64,000 bases of DNA from Lentisphaeria bacterium (GCA_017456805.1 JAFTIQ010000009.1:1-64000); one strand, 5' to 3'. Counted from the first letter of the stretch, positions 24,708 to 34,338 are shown. The notes: a model not told the origin generated them from the sequence alone. Numbers and translations: made by a program.

Positions 24708-27488
24708 ATGAAGTATCTGTTCTATCTTTTTCTGCTGACCGCTGCGCTTATGCTCAATGCGGCATCCGTGGACATGATCAAAAACGGCTCTGCGAAAATC
24801 GTAATTGTCGTTGAAGATGAAAAAAATCCGATTCTGAAAATGGCTGGAGAGGAACTTGCTCTGCACCTCCGGAAACGCACCGGTGCCGTCATCCCCGTCA
24901 TAAATGCCTCCGCTCAGATTCCTGAAAATGTTTATCCTTTTTATCTCGGACTTTCCGACCGGACAAAGCAGCTTGGAACCGATGAATCCCGGCTTAAATT
25001 TGACGGATATTTCCTGAAGATCACAGAACGCTATGCCGTGATCGCCGGCCGGGATAAAGCCAATACAAGAGACCCTTACTATGGACACCATTTTGTTTAC
25101 GGCAATAAGGATCTCGGGATTTATGAATTCGGAGAAAAAGGCACATTGAACGGGGTGTACAGATTTCTGAATAAATTCGCAGGAATCCGTTATTACATGC
25201 CGGGAGATCTGGGAACGATCATTCCTCAATCGAAAGATTTCACCGTAGAAACTCAGGAATATTATGATGCCCCCGCATTCCGGGAACGGATGTTCGGTGC
25301 AGTTTGGTTTCAGCACGCCGAAAAAGATTGGCTTTACTGGCATCACAGACTCTTCGCTGGCGGAGAACGCTGTCACATCAATCACAGTTACAATTATATG
25401 AGACGGTATCAGAAAACCAATCCCGAATTTTTCGCATTGATCGGCGGAGAAAGAGACTTCGGAAAACTTTCCACAGCAAACAATTATGGAAATCTCTGCA
25501 TGACCAATAAGGAAGGGATCAAAGCATTTGCAAAAATCGCGGCTGACTTCTTTGACAGAAATCCTGATTTTGCGGTGTTCCCCATTGTTCCGCAGGATGG
25601 AATGTACAAGGTTTGCGAATGTCCGGATTGCAAAAAACTCTATTCTCCCCATCTTGGCGAAGAAGGAAAGTTTTCCAATCTGGTGTTTCATCATGCCATC
25701 GAAGTGGCGAAAATATTGAAAAAGACTCATCCGGAAAAATATATCGGGGTCCTGGCGTATGAAAATTACCGCCATGCGCCGGATATGGAACTGCCGGAAA
25801 ATATGTATGTCTGCATCTGTTACCGCCGTCAGGATCTCCGGGATCCGGAAAAGAAAAAAAGAATTGAGCAAACGTTCCGGGACTATGTCCGGAAAAAGGC
25901 AAACATTCATGTTTGGACTTATGCTCTTTACAATCATATCCCCCCCATGCGCGGGATCCCTGTGCTCTATTCCGGAATCCTGAAGGAGAACATCAATTTC
26001 AATCTGAATCATAATGTTGTGGGAGAAAAAGCGGAAGGCTGGTACTATTCCGGCGGCGGGGATCAGTATATCAAAGCCCGCTCCGGCGGAAAAGGATTGT
26101 ATGCCAGCACACATCTTCATGATTATGTGCGCTGCCAGCTTCTCTGGGATCCCGCTCTTGATGTAAATGCTCTGCTCAATGAGTATTACCATCTGTTCTA
26201 CGGTCCGGCAGAAGCTGAAATGAAACGGTTCTGGCAGGCAGCTGAAGAACTTTTCATGAAACGCGGAGAAGCTACGGTTTATACTCTGGAAGATCTTGAT
26301 CTCTTTGATTCCATTCTGGATTCTGCAATCAAAAAAGCCCCGGCGGAATCTGTTTACGGCAAACGGATCCGGATGCTGAAAAAGGAACTGCTTCCGTTCT
26401 TCACGACTTTGCGGAACATCAAAGCAAGATCCAGAACGGTATCCGCTCCTATGGTCGATCAGGAAATCCCTATGACCTTCCAGCCGGACAACCTGTGGAA
26501 ATACGCTTCTGTCTTTGTCTTCAAGACCAAAGAAGGCAACTCCGTGGAAAAGCATCTTTCCACAACCATGTACCTTCTGGCAAACAAAAAAGGGCTTGCC
26601 ATCTATCTGAATGCCAAAGAAAACGACACGTCAAAACTTCTCCGGAACACCAAGGTCCGTGACGAAGGCCCGACTTGGAAGGATGACTGTTATGAACTAT
26701 TCCTGATCACAAAGGACCGTTCCGTCAACTTGCATTATCTGATTACCGCCGGGGGAAATATCATGGACGGGAAACGGACCGTTGATGTAAATGTGGCAGA
26801 CTGGGCATGGAACAGCAATCTGGTTTTGAAACAGACTTTTTCCAAAAAGGAATGGAATACGATGATCTTCCTGCCCTGGAGCGATCTCGGGGTTTCTTAC
26901 AAGCAGCTCCCGGATCTGATGTTCCAGGTGTTCCGCCGTCAGACCTTCGGAGATCCTGTCAATGCAAAATATCAGGTGCTCTTCCCCACTGCCGGATTCC
27001 ACAACTATGCCCCGGAATATTTCGGAGATCTTTTCCTGATGCCGGGAAAAAATCTGATCAGAAACGGCTCTTTTGAAGACTTGACGCCAGATGGTTTTCC
27101 GGCAGGCTGGAGCAAACGGGGATCCATCGTGAAAGATGCCGCAACCGGTCAAAATGCACTCTGTCTCGTCAGCGAAACAAAAAAACATATCGATACTGTC
27201 AGCAGCGAATTCCCCGTCGTTCCCGGCACAGATTATTTGCTAACCCTCAATCAGAAGGGCAATGCGCTTTATGCCTATGTTCTGTTTTTTGATGCAAGAA
27301 ACAAACAAGTTCCGGAACCCGGAGCGACCTTCTTTTATGCCGGGCCGAAAAAGAATTGGGGTTTCCTGAAGTTTACCGGAAAAGTTCCGGCAAACGCGGT
27401 AAAGGGAAAAGTCATTCTCCGGTTCTTCCCCAATAAAACCAAAAACGGAGTTTATATCGACAGTGTACTCTTCCGTTCCGGAAAATGA
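24708..27488 (+). CDS. Secreted DUF4838 protein with CBM9-like and C-terminal CBM4/9-like modules
   Basis: 926 residues, with GAAAGGAA before the ATG. Signal peptide MKYLFYLFLLTAALMLNAAS. Residues about 25-170 look like the small alpha/beta domain preceding GH20 and GH67 barrels (NPILKMAGEELALHLRKRTG). The DUF4838 region follows (INHSYNYMRRYQKTNPEFFALIG truncated to YQKTNPEFFALIGG, then VCECPDCKK with a CxCxxC cluster, VCICYRRQDLRDP, WTYALYNHIPP). Residues about 590-770 are CBM9-like (TWKDDCYELFL, HYLITAGGNIMDG). From 780 there is a second carbohydrate-binding-like module (NLIRNGSFEDLTPDGFPAGW). Likely an extracellular glycan-acting enzyme; DUF4838 activity is not firmly established. Confidence 0.85.
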   Translation: MKYLFYLFLLTAALMLNAASVDMIKNGSAKIVIVVEDEKNPILKMAGEELALHLRKRTGAVIPVINASAQIPENVYPFYLGLSDRTKQLGTDESRLKFDGYFLKITERYAVIAGRDKANTRDPYYGHHFVYGNKDLGIYEFGEKGTLNGVYRFLNKFAGIRYYMPGDLGTIIPQSKDFTVETQEYYDAPAFRERMFGAVWFQHAEKDWLYWHHRLFAGGERCHINHSYNYMRRYQKTNPEFFALIGGERDFGKLSTANNYGNLCMTNKEGIKAFAKIAADFFDRNPDFAVFPIVPQDGMYKVCECPDCKKLYSPHLGEEGKFSNLVFHHAIEVAKILKKTHPEKYIGVLAYENYRHAPDMELPENMYVCICYRRQDLRDPEKKKRIEQTFRDYVRKKANIHVWTYALYNHIPPMRGIPVLYSGILKENINFNLNHNVVGEKAEGWYYSGGGDQYIKARSGGKGLYASTHLHDYVRCQLLWDPALDVNALLNEYYHLFYGPAEAEMKRFWQAAEELFMKRGEATVYTLEDLDLFDSILDSAIKKAPAESVYGKRIRMLKKELLPFFTTLRNIKARSRTVSAPMVDQEIPMTFQPDNLWKYASVFVFKTKEGNSVEKHLSTTMYLLANKKGLAIYLNAKENDTSKLLRNTKVRDEGPTWKDDCYELFLITKDRSVNLHYLITAGGNIMDGKRTVDVNVADWAWNSNLVLKQTFSKKEWNTMIFLPWSDLGVSYKQLPDLMFQVFRRQTFGDPVNAKYQVLFPTAGFHNYAPEYFGDLFLMPGKNLIRNGSFEDLTPDGFPAGWSKRGSIVKDAATGQNALCLVSETKKHIDTVSSEFPVVPGTDYLLTLNQKGNALYAYVLFFDARNKQVPEPGATFFYAGPKKNWGFLKFTGKVPANAVKGKVILRFFPNKTKNGVYIDSVLFRSGK

Positions 27489-27506
27489 AATAAGGAGTCT
27501 GATTCT

Positions 27507-29861
27507 ATGAAAACTGTATTTTCCCTTTTTCTTGCAATTGCAATGCTTTCTCTCCATGCAGGAGAAGTATTTCTTATGAAAGGCGGGAAAGCAGATCTTG
27601 CAATCGTTGTGGAGAATCCCCGGAACCCCATTCTGAAGATGGCAGGAGAAGAACTCGCGCTGCATTTGAAGAAACGGACCGGCCTGGAAATTCCGGTGCT
27701 CGCCCCCGGAGATCAAATCGCAAAACAGATTTATCCGATCTATCTCGGCTTGTCTGAACGGACAAAAAAACTCGGGGCAGATGAAACGAGGATCAAATAT
27801 GACGGATATTTTCTGAAAGTCACAAAGGAATATATGGTCATTGCCGGACGGGACAAGGCTTTGACCAGGGAACCTTATGACGGACATACATTTATTTACG
27901 GTAATAAGAAACTCGGGATTTATATGTACGGGGAAAAAGGAACGCTGCACGGAGTTTATAAGGTTCTGGAAAAATATGCCGGAGTCCGCCACTATATGCC
28001 CGGAGAATTGGGCAGTGTGATCCCGGAATCAAAGGATTTTTCCATTTCCGAACAGGAAAACTATTTTGCGCCCGCATTCCGGACAAGAGGTTTTACAGGG
28101 ATTTATTTCGGCAGAGTTCCAGTTTCCTCTCCTGATTTTCCCTATTGGCATCACCGTCTTTGCGCCGGCGGGGAACGGTCTCCCATCAATCACAGCTATC
28201 GCCGGATGCGGAAATATCAGAAAACCAATCCGGAATTTTTTGCCCTGATCGGCGGACAGAGAGACTTTCACAAGCTCTCCACTGCCAACCCCTTCGGGAA
28301 TCTCTGTATGACCAATAAAGAAGGAATCAAGGCATTTACAGATCTGGCACGGAACTTTTTCGACAAGAATCCGGAATTCACGGTTTTCCCGGTCGTGCCT
28401 CAGGACGGCATGTTCAAACTTTGCGAATGTCCCGAATGTAAAAAATTCCACTCTCCCCATCTTGGCTACAATGGACAACATTCCAATCTTGTGTTCCACC
28501 ATGCGATTGAAATGGCAAAAGAACTAAAAAAAACGCATCCGGGAAAAGTGATCGGTGTCCTGGCGTATGAACGGTACAGAGTCGCGCCGGAAATGGAGAT
28601 CCCGGACAATATGCACGTCTGTATCTGCTACCGCCGTCAGGATCTCCGGGATCCGGTAAAAAAGAAAGAAATCGAAGCAACGATCCGTTCCTTTTCAGAG
28701 AAAAAAGCACAGATCCAGCTCTGGACCTATCCGATTTACAATCATATTCCCCAGCTCCGCGGACTTCCCATTTTCTATCCGGCGATCCTGAAAGAAAATA
28801 TCCTCTTCAACCTGAATCATAATGTGATCGGAGAAAAAGCGCAGGGGGATTATTGCTCCGGAGGCGGAGATCAGGTCGTGACAAATCGTCACGATGTGGG
28901 AATCCCCTTCAGCACACACCTCAATGATTATGTCCGCTGTCAGCTGCTCTGGGATCCGCATCAGGATGTCAATGCCATGCTGGAAGAATATTACACCCTC
29001 TTCTTCGGTCCGGCAGCAGCAGAAATGAAGAAATTCTGGCAGACAGCAGAAGAGCTCTTTATGAAACGCGGCGAAGCTACGATGTACACACTCAAAGATA
29101 TTGAACTCTTTGAAAAACTTCTGGCGGATGCTGTCAAAAAAGTGGATCCGGCTACTGTTTACGGAAAACGGGTCATCGGCACACGGGATGAGTTTGCCCC
29201 CTTCTTCAAAACCATGAAGGAGATCCGTTCCAGCGACAGAAAAATTGAAATTCCTGTTATTAACCGGGAAATCCCCATGAAATATGCATCAGATTCCGTT
29301 TGGAAATATGCAAAGAAATACCGTTTGAAATACAAAAACGGCACCCCTGTGGAACCGCAGAATATAACAGATCTTTATATTCTGGCAAACAGCAAAGGGA
29401 TCGGACTTTATCTTGCCGCACAGGAACCGGATTTAAGCAAACTGATCAAAAACACCACTCAGCGGGATCATCCATCCACCTGGAAAGATGATGGCTATGA
29501 GATCTTTTTTGTTTCCAAAAACCGGGATATCAACCTGCATTACATGATCACTGCCGGGGGAAATATCATGGATGGACTCCGGGCGATCGATATCCATGTG
29601 ATCGATTGGAGCTTTACCAGCGGGCTGAAACTGGAACAGACTGTCGGCAAAAATGTCTGGAATACCATGATTTTCATTCCGTGGAAAGATTTTGGATTCG
29701 ATCTCAAAACAGCTCCGGAACTACTGTTCCAGATCTACCGCAGACAAACATTCGGAAATCCGGCAAGCGGAAAATATCAAGTCATGTTTTCCAGCACAGG
29801 ATATCATAATTATTCCCCGGAATATTTCGGACCGGTCAAATTGATCCCGGTTGAGCGCTGA
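27507..29861 (+). CDS. Secreted DUF4838 protein, tandem paralog lacking the last module
   Basis: 784 residues starting 18 bases after the previous stop, with AAGGAG upstream. Signal peptide MKTVFSLFLAIAMLSLHAGE. The domain order and motifs follow the upstream copy closely: NPILKMAGEELALHLKKRTG, INHSYRRMRKYQKTNPEFFA, LCECPECKK, HVCICYRRQDLRDP and the CBM9-like region HYMITAGGNIMDG. The protein ends at the CBM9-like domain ([16 protein letters not shown]), so the extra C-terminal module of the neighbour was gained or lost after duplication. The 3' end overlaps the convergent rtcR gene by 26 bases. Confidence 0.85.
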   Translation: MKTVFSLFLAIAMLSLHAGEVFLMKGGKADLAIVVENPRNPILKMAGEELALHLKKRTGLEIPVLAPGDQIAKQIYPIYLGLSERTKKLGADETRIKYDGYFLKVTKEYMVIAGRDKALTREPYDGHTFIYGNKKLGIYMYGEKGTLHGVYKVLEKYAGVRHYMPGELGSVIPESKDFSISEQENYFAPAFRTRGFTGIYFGRVPVSSPDFPYWHHRLCAGGERSPINHSYRRMRKYQKTNPEFFALIGGQRDFHKLSTANPFGNLCMTNKEGIKAFTDLARNFFDKNPEFTVFPVVPQDGMFKLCECPECKKFHSPHLGYNGQHSNLVFHHAIEMAKELKKTHPGKVIGVLAYERYRVAPEMEIPDNMHVCICYRRQDLRDPVKKKEIEATIRSFSEKKAQIQLWTYPIYNHIPQLRGLPIFYPAILKENILFNLNHNVIGEKAQGDYCSGGGDQVVTNRHDVGIPFSTHLNDYVRCQLLWDPHQDVNAMLEEYYTLFFGPAAAEMKKFWQTAEELFMKRGEATMYTLKDIELFEKLLADAVKKVDPATVYGKRVIGTRDEFAPFFKTMKEIRSSDRKIEIPVINREIPMKYASDSVWKYAKKYRLKYKNGTPVEPQNITDLYILANSKGIGLYLAAQEPDLSKLIKNTTQRDHPSTWKDDGYEIFFVSKNRDINLHYMITAGGNIMDGLRAIDIHVIDWSFTSGLKLEQTVGKNVWNTMIFIPWKDFGFDLKTAPELLFQIYRRQTFGNPASGKYQVMFSSTGYHNYSPEYFGPVKLIPVER

Positions 29862-31434
29862 CCCTCTGAAAATCCAATCCGAATTTAGCCAAATATTTCC
29901 CCAAGCGGTCCGAATCATTGTTGGACCGCTTGTTTTTTCTGGAAACGGAGAAAAGCATTTTTCCTGCTTCAGCACAGGATTTTGCACTTTGACAAACTTC
30001 TATGACTTTCTCCAGCTGAACCAGATCAAAGATATCATATTTTTCTGCATAGTCATCTCCCAGAAAGTCTGAGAGAATCATATTTTTCCCGGAGAAACGC
30101 TTTTTCTTCCGGCTCCGCTGAATTTCTTCCCGGACAATATCGACTGTGATTCTTCCATCCGAAGCCAGCGTTGCCATCCGCGTAATCATTGCGTTCAGAT
30201 CACGGAAATTCCCGCTCCATTCTGTTGAAGGATCAACGGCATATTCCAGAAAAACGGCTTTGGCTTCCTGGTTAAACGTCACGCGCCTGCCGTGTCTGTC
30301 TGCAAAATGATAAAGCTCATATTCCAGATTCGGTTCGATATCTTCCCGACGTTCGGCGAGGCTCGGCAGCTGGAATTCCCACAAATTGATTCTCGCAAGA
30401 AGATCCGCCCGGAAACGCCCATTCTGTACTTCCTGTTCCAAATCCCTGTTTGTCCCGCAGATCAATTCAAAAGAACTTTCTGTTTCAGAATCAGAACCAA
30501 GCGGAAAAAACCGTTTTTCTTCAATGGCATGAAGCAGCATTGCCTGTTCATCTGAGCCGAGTTCGCCGATTTCATCCAGAAACAGCAAGCCTCCATCGGC
30601 TCTTTTCAGCAGACCGGGACGATCCGCGACGGCTCCGGTAAATGCGCCTTTTTTATGTCCGAAAAGCACACTCATCGCCTGATCCCCGCGGAGAGTCGCA
30701 CAGTTTACATTGACAAATTCGCCGTTCAACAGCTGACTTGATTTCCGATTATCATAGATCCTGCGGGCGAGAACCGATTTCCCTACACCTGTCGGCCCGG
30801 TCAAAAGAATGGGATCATGCGAACGGAGCGTTACATTTTCAATCATCGCTATCAGGTCGTTGAACTTTTTATTCTTCGTCTTAATCCCGGATTTCAGAAA
30901 ATTCTGATGCTGTTTCCGTTCCAGAGAAAACCGTTCTGCGATCATATCATATTTGGAAAGATCAAGATCTATAATAGAATATGTCCCCGCCGGATCGCCC
31001 CCGGGAACGGGGTTTGTCTGGATCAATTTCCCGGGCAGATGATGAGATTCATTCAGGAGAAACATGCAAATCTGAGCCACATGAGATCCGGTCGTAATGT
31101 GAACAAAATAATCCTCTTCCTCGCTGAAAAAATCAATTTTCCTGCTGACATCATAGAGCGTTGAATACACCTCTTCAAAATTCCAATGATCTTTGATCTC
31201 CACAGGAACAAAGATCAGTTCTGTTTCCGGAGAAACCGTCCTGATATCAGATGCAATGATCTCTTTGAGTTTTTCAAATTTCGGGGAATAGATCATATAA
31301 TACTTTCCGACCGGCAAATCTTTCTGCATAGCAAGAGCCACAGATGGACGCCAGGTTTCCATCCGTTTCTTTTCCCATTTTCCGGCGCGGCGGGCATCAA
31401 GAGTCGTTCCGAGGATCGAGATGACAGAATTCAT
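29836..31434 (-). CDS. rtcR: RtcR: sigma-54-dependent activator of the RNA-repair gene rtcB
   Basis: 532 residues, ATG preceded by GGAG. Residues 1-185 form the RtcR/CARF-type sensor domain ([27 protein letters not shown]). The AAA+ domain has Walker A GPTGVGKS at 213-220, the sigma-54 contact loop GAFTGA at 263-268 and Walker [12 protein letters not shown] at 281-291, then CGTNRDLE and [13 protein letters not shown]. The C-terminus ends with a DNA-binding helix region ([17 protein letters not shown]). RtcR senses RNA-damage-derived ligands and activates rtcB, which is encoded divergently with a perfect sigma-54 promoter. Its 3' coding end contains the terminator hairpin of the opposite DUF4838 operon. 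Confidence 0.95.
   Translation of the reverse strand: MNSVISILGTTLDARRAGKWEKKRMETWRPSVALAMQKDLPVGKYYMIYSPKFEKLKEIIASDIRTVSPETELIFVPVEIKDHWNFEEVYSTLYDVSRKIDFFSEEEDYFVHITTGSHVAQICMFLLNESHHLPGKLIQTNPVPGGDPAGTYSIIDLDLSKYDMIAERFSLERKQHQNFLKSGIKTKNKKFNDLIAMIENVTLRSHDPILLTGPTGVGKSVLARRIYDNRKSSQLLNGEFVNVNCATLRGDQAMSVLFGHKKGAFTGAVADRPGLLKRADGGLLFLDEIGELGSDEQAMLLHAIEEKRFFPLGSDSETESSFELICGTNRDLEQEVQNGRFRADLLARINLWEFQLPSLAERREDIEPNLEYELYHFADRHGRRVTFNQEAKAVFLEYAVDPSTEWSGNFRDLNAMITRMATLASDGRITVDIVREEIQRSRKKKRFSGKNMILSDFLGDDYAEKYDIFDLVQLEKVIEVCQSAKSCAEAGKMLFSVSRKNKRSNNDSDRLGKYLAKFGLDFQRVSAQPGSI
29903..29938 (+). terminator. Intrinsic terminator of the DUF4838 operon, embedded in rtcR coding sequence
   Basis: AAGCGGTCC and GGACCGCTT form a perfect 9-bp stem with an 11-base loop, followed by G and six T on the + strand. 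The minus-strand reading has no T-run, so it should not stop rtcR transcription. Confidence 0.9.
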
Positions 31435-31474
31435 AATATCTCCGTTTTTATAATTTACTATAAAATATTATAGA

Positions 31475-31518
31475 CAAATATACAGCTTTTTAGAAACAAT
31501 TCAAGCAGCGTATATTTG
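31475..31518. promoter_or_regulatory. Candidate RtcR binding site (upstream activating inverted repeat)
   Basis: CAAATATAC at 31475-31483 and GTATATTTG at 31510-31518 are perfect inverted 9-mers, 26 bases apart, ending about 45 bases upstream of the sigma-54 -24 box. That is the expected place for an enhancer bound by a sigma-54 activator. Confidence 0.6.
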
Positions 31519-31561
31519 ATTTTCACTGAAAAGATGATATAATACTGAAAAAACACAAAAG

Positions 31562-31578
31562 TTGGCACGATCTTTGCT
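31562..31578 (+). promoter_or_regulatory. Sigma-54 (-24/-12) promoter of rtcB
   Basis: TTGGCACGATCTTTGCT matches the RpoN consensus (YTGGCACGrNNNTTGCW) at every defined position. GG and GC are 12 bases apart; the predicted start is near 31589, about 48 bases before rtcB. Confidence 0.95.
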
Positions 31579-31636
31579 GAATATTGTTGCATCTGCACAG
31601 TAAACCAAGAAAATTCAAAACGAAGGAGAATGAAAA

Positions 31637-32833
31637 ATGCAGTGGGCAACATCTGAAAATGTACGAATCCCCATCAAGAGCTGGTGTGCAAATGTGGAAG
31701 CAGAAGCGATGGAACAGGCACGGAATCTGGCATGCCACCCTGCATTGCGCAGCCATGTGGCACTGATGCCGGATTGCCATGTAGGCTACGGAATGCCGAT
31801 CGGCGGAGTGGTCGGAGCAAGAAACGCCGTCCTCCCGTCTGCCGTCGGTGTCGATATCGGATGCGGAATGGTGGCTGTTGAAACGGATATTCCGGTAGAA
31901 AGAATGATGGATATGCGGTTCCGCAGGGAGATCCAGAACGTGCTGAAGAGCCGGATCCCTGTCGGCGACGGTGTTGCGCACAAGAGTGCTCAGGAGTGGG
32001 ACGGTTTTGAGGCATACCTTGATTCCGAACATGCTGTACCTGAATTCGTTGCAGCGATCGACCGGAGAAATCTCGGGACTCTTGGCGGAGGAAACCATTT
32101 CATCGAACTGCAGAAGAGTGATAACGGATTTGTCTGGATGATGATTCACTCCGGAAGCCGCAATCTCGGAAAGAGAGTGCATGACCTCTATTATGAGCAG
32201 GCATTGACTCTTTGCGAGCGGTATTATGCTCCGATCCGGGATAAGCAGCTTGCATTTCTTCCATTGGAAGAAGAAGGCGGACAGGGGTATCTCAGGGATA
32301 TGCAGTTTGCGCTGGAATACGCCCGGGAAAACCGCCGCCGGATGATGGCTGCTTTCAAGGAAACAATCGCTGAATTCGTGCCGGAAGTCAACTTCATCCG
32401 GGAAGTGAATATCCATCACAACTACGCCGCAAAGGAAGAACACTTCGGGGAAGAACTTTACATTCACCGCAAGGGCGCAACCAGCGCAAAGCTTGACGAA
32501 ATCGGCATCATTCCCGGATCCATGGGAACTGCCAGCTACATTGTGCGCGGACTCGGGAACCCTCAATCCTTCCAAAGCTGTTCTCATGGTGCCGGACGCC
32601 GGTTGAGCAGAAACGTTGCAAGTGCAACCCTGACCGTCAATGAGTGCGACGCCGCGATGGAAGGGATCGTTTGTGAACGGTGGAGCAAGGTCAATCACGG
32701 AAAGCACAAGGGGACGGTGGACCTTTCCGAAGCCCCGCAGGCTTACAAGGATATCGAAGATGTCATTTCTTCAGAACTTGACCTGATCGAACCTCTTGTC
32801 CGCCTGACACCTCTGGCTGTCCTCAAGGGCTGA
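31637..32833 (+). CDS. rtcB: RtcB RNA-splicing/repair ligase
   Basis: 398 residues. Family motifs are all present: ALMPDCHVGYGMPIGGV, GVDIGCGM (D73 and C76 as manganese ligands), LGTLGGGNHFIE, HSGSRNLGK, PGSMGTASYIV and the nucleophile region SCSHGAGRRLSR. RtcB joins RNA ends bearing 3'-phosphate or 2',3'-cyclic phosphate to 5'-OH ends using GTP and Mn2+. It is the short bacterial form. No rtcA cyclase gene follows; the next gene is an unrelated deaminase with its own promoter, so rtcB is a single-gene sigma-54 regulon here. Confidence 0.96.
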   Translation: MQWATSENVRIPIKSWCANVEAEAMEQARNLACHPALRSHVALMPDCHVGYGMPIGGVVGARNAVLPSAVGVDIGCGMVAVETDIPVERMMDMRFRREIQNVLKSRIPVGDGVAHKSAQEWDGFEAYLDSEHAVPEFVAAIDRRNLGTLGGGNHFIELQKSDNGFVWMMIHSGSRNLGKRVHDLYYEQALTLCERYYAPIRDKQLAFLPLEEEGGQGYLRDMQFALEYARENRRRMMAAFKETIAEFVPEVNFIREVNIHHNYAAKEEHFGEELYIHRKGATSAKLDEIGIIPGSMGTASYIVRGLGNPQSFQSCSHGAGRRLSRNVASATLTVNECDAAMEGIVCERWSKVNHGKHKGTVDLSEAPQAYKDIEDVISSELDLIEPLVRLTPLAVLKG

Positions 32834-32842
32834 TCCGGTATC

Positions 32843-32879
32843 CCGGGATCTCCTGAAAAAGGAATCCCGGATTTTTTTT
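32843..32879 (+). terminator. Intrinsic terminator of rtcB
   Basis: CCGGGAT pairs with ATCCCGG, with an inner CCT/AGG pair closing the loop; followed by eight T. Confidence 0.88.
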
Positions 32880-32901
32880 GCACTTAATCCGGAAAATCTG
32901 T

Positions 32902-32930
32902 TTGAAAAATGCTCCTTCAGAATGTATGTT
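32902..32930 (+). promoter_or_regulatory. Promoter of the 32960 deaminase gene
   Basis: TTGAAA at 32902-32907, 17-base spacer, TATGTT at 32925-32930. The spacer resembles that of the promoter at 38399-38427. Confidence 0.6.
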
Positions 32931-32959
32931 GCAGAGTACAGAACAAAAGGAACAGCCCA

Positions 32960-34216
32960 ATGAGTATTTTGATCAAATCAGTTCAGCTGGATAACAGAAT
33001 AACAGATATTGCGATCGAAGGAAACCGGATCGCAAAAATCGCCCCCGGAATCACCGGAACGTTTGATTCTGTGATCGACGGAAGCAGTAAACTTGCCCTG
33101 CCCCCGTTTTATAATACTCATGGTCATACAGCGATGACTCTGTTCCGCGGGATCGCTGATAATCTGGAACTCTTCGACTGGCTCTATAATCATATCTGGC
33201 CCGCCGAAGAAAATCTGACCGAAGAAAGTGTGTATCTCGGCTCAAAACTCGCCATTCTGGAAATGATCAAAACCGGGACTGTCTTTTTCAACGATATGTA
33301 TTTTTACCCCCATGCCACCATCCGCGCGGCAGAAGAAATGGGAATCCGGGCGATGATCGGAATGATCAGTGCAGACAGAGTATCTCCCGAAAAACAGAAG
33401 TTTTACCATTCCCACAACAGAATGGTTATGGAAAAAAAACAGGAATTTTCCTCCCGGATCCAGCTGGCATATTCGCCTCACGCGATCTACACTGTCCGGG
33501 AAGAAACCTTGCGGGATCTCGGAGAGCAATCCGCAGAAAAACGGATTCCTATTCATATACATCTTGCTGAAACTCAAAAAGAAGTGAAAGATTGCCAGAC
33601 AGAACACAATGGTTTGACACCCGTGGAATATCTGGACAAACTGGGAGTTCTGACAGATCAGACGATCTGTGCCCACTCCATCCATTTGAGCGACAGGGAT
33701 ATCGAAATTCTTGCCGCCCGGAAATCGGTTCTTTCCTATATGCCCTGCAGTAATTACAAACTGGCTTCCGGCAGATTCCGGTTCCGGAAAGCAATGGACT
33801 CCGGATGCAGAGTCACTTTCGGCACCGACGGATGCGCCTCAAATGACTCATTATCAATGTTTGATGAGATGAAATTCGGAGCATTTTCCGCCAGAAACGA
33901 ACAAACGCCCCCTGCCCCATGCAGCGCAGCGGAGATCTTCCGTTGTGCAACGCTCTGCGGAGCAGAGGCTGCCGGACTTGATGCGGGAATCATTCAGGAA
34001 GGAAAACTTGCGGATCTCATACTGATCGATCTGGACCACCCCATGATGGTGGCGGATCATGACCTTATATCCAATATGGTATACTCTGCCGACAGCAGCT
34101 GTGTGGATTCTGTGATCTGTGATGGAAACATTCTGATGCAGCACCGTAAAATTCCGGGAGAAAAAGAGATCGTCCGGCAGGCAAAAGTGGAGGCGAGGCG
34201 TCTTGTTTCCGGATAA
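32960..34216 (+). CDS. mtaD: Amidohydrolase: S-adenosylhomocysteine/methylthioadenosine deaminase type
   Basis: 418 residues from ATG 32960, preceded by AAAAGGAA. This is the TRZ/ATZ deaminase family: PFYNTHGHTAMTLFRG (H-x-H), ENLTEESVYLGSKLAILEMIKTG truncated here to AILEMIKTGTVFFNDMY, IHIHLAET (His/Glu), ICAHSIHL (His) and FGTDGCASNDSLSMFDE (Asp). The closest function I recognise is deamination of SAH, MTA or 5'-deoxyadenosine. Guanine or chlorohydrolase-type substrates are alternatives. Single gene between rtcB and the amino-sugar operon. Confidence 0.82.
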   Translation: MSILIKSVQLDNRITDIAIEGNRIAKIAPGITGTFDSVIDGSSKLALPPFYNTHGHTAMTLFRGIADNLELFDWLYNHIWPAEENLTEESVYLGSKLAILEMIKTGTVFFNDMYFYPHATIRAAEEMGIRAMIGMISADRVSPEKQKFYHSHNRMVMEKKQEFSSRIQLAYSPHAIYTVREETLRDLGEQSAEKRIPIHIHLAETQKEVKDCQTEHNGLTPVEYLDKLGVLTDQTICAHSIHLSDRDIEILAARKSVLSYMPCSNYKLASGRFRFRKAMDSGCRVTFGTDGCASNDSLSMFDEMKFGAFSARNEQTPPAPCSAAEIFRCATLCGAEAAGLDAGIIQEGKLADLILIDLDHPMMVADHDLISNMVYSADSSCVDSVICDGNILMQHRKIPGEKEIVRQAKVEARRLVSG

Positions 34217-34305
34217 AACTGGACAAAAAAGGAGCTTTTCTGCGATTTTTTCCAATAAAAAGCAGATAAATACAAAAAAAATGTCAAAAAAAACAAAAAA
34301 TCCAA

Positions 34306-34334
34306 TAGACAAAACAGAGAAGTGGGTGTAATGT
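34306..34334 (+). promoter_or_regulatory. Promoter of the 34401-38302 operon
   Basis: TAGACA at 34306-34311, 17-base spacer, TAATGT at 34329-34334; predicted start near 34341, leaving a 60-base leader ending in AGGAGGT. Confidence 0.55.
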
Positions 34335-34338
34335 ACCC
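34324..34338. promoter_or_regulatory. Operator-like palindrome over the -10 box
   Basis: GGGTGTAATGTACCC has matching GGGT/ACCC arms around seven bases and covers the -10 hexamer, a position suited to a repressor. Confidence 0.5.

Noticed and set aside
24639..26555. Open minus-strand frame of 638 codons
   Set aside because: Lies wholly antisense to the DUF4838 gene at 24708-27488, has low-complexity Phe/Ile/Arg-rich translation, no recognisable motif and no ribosome site. It is a shadow of biased codon use.
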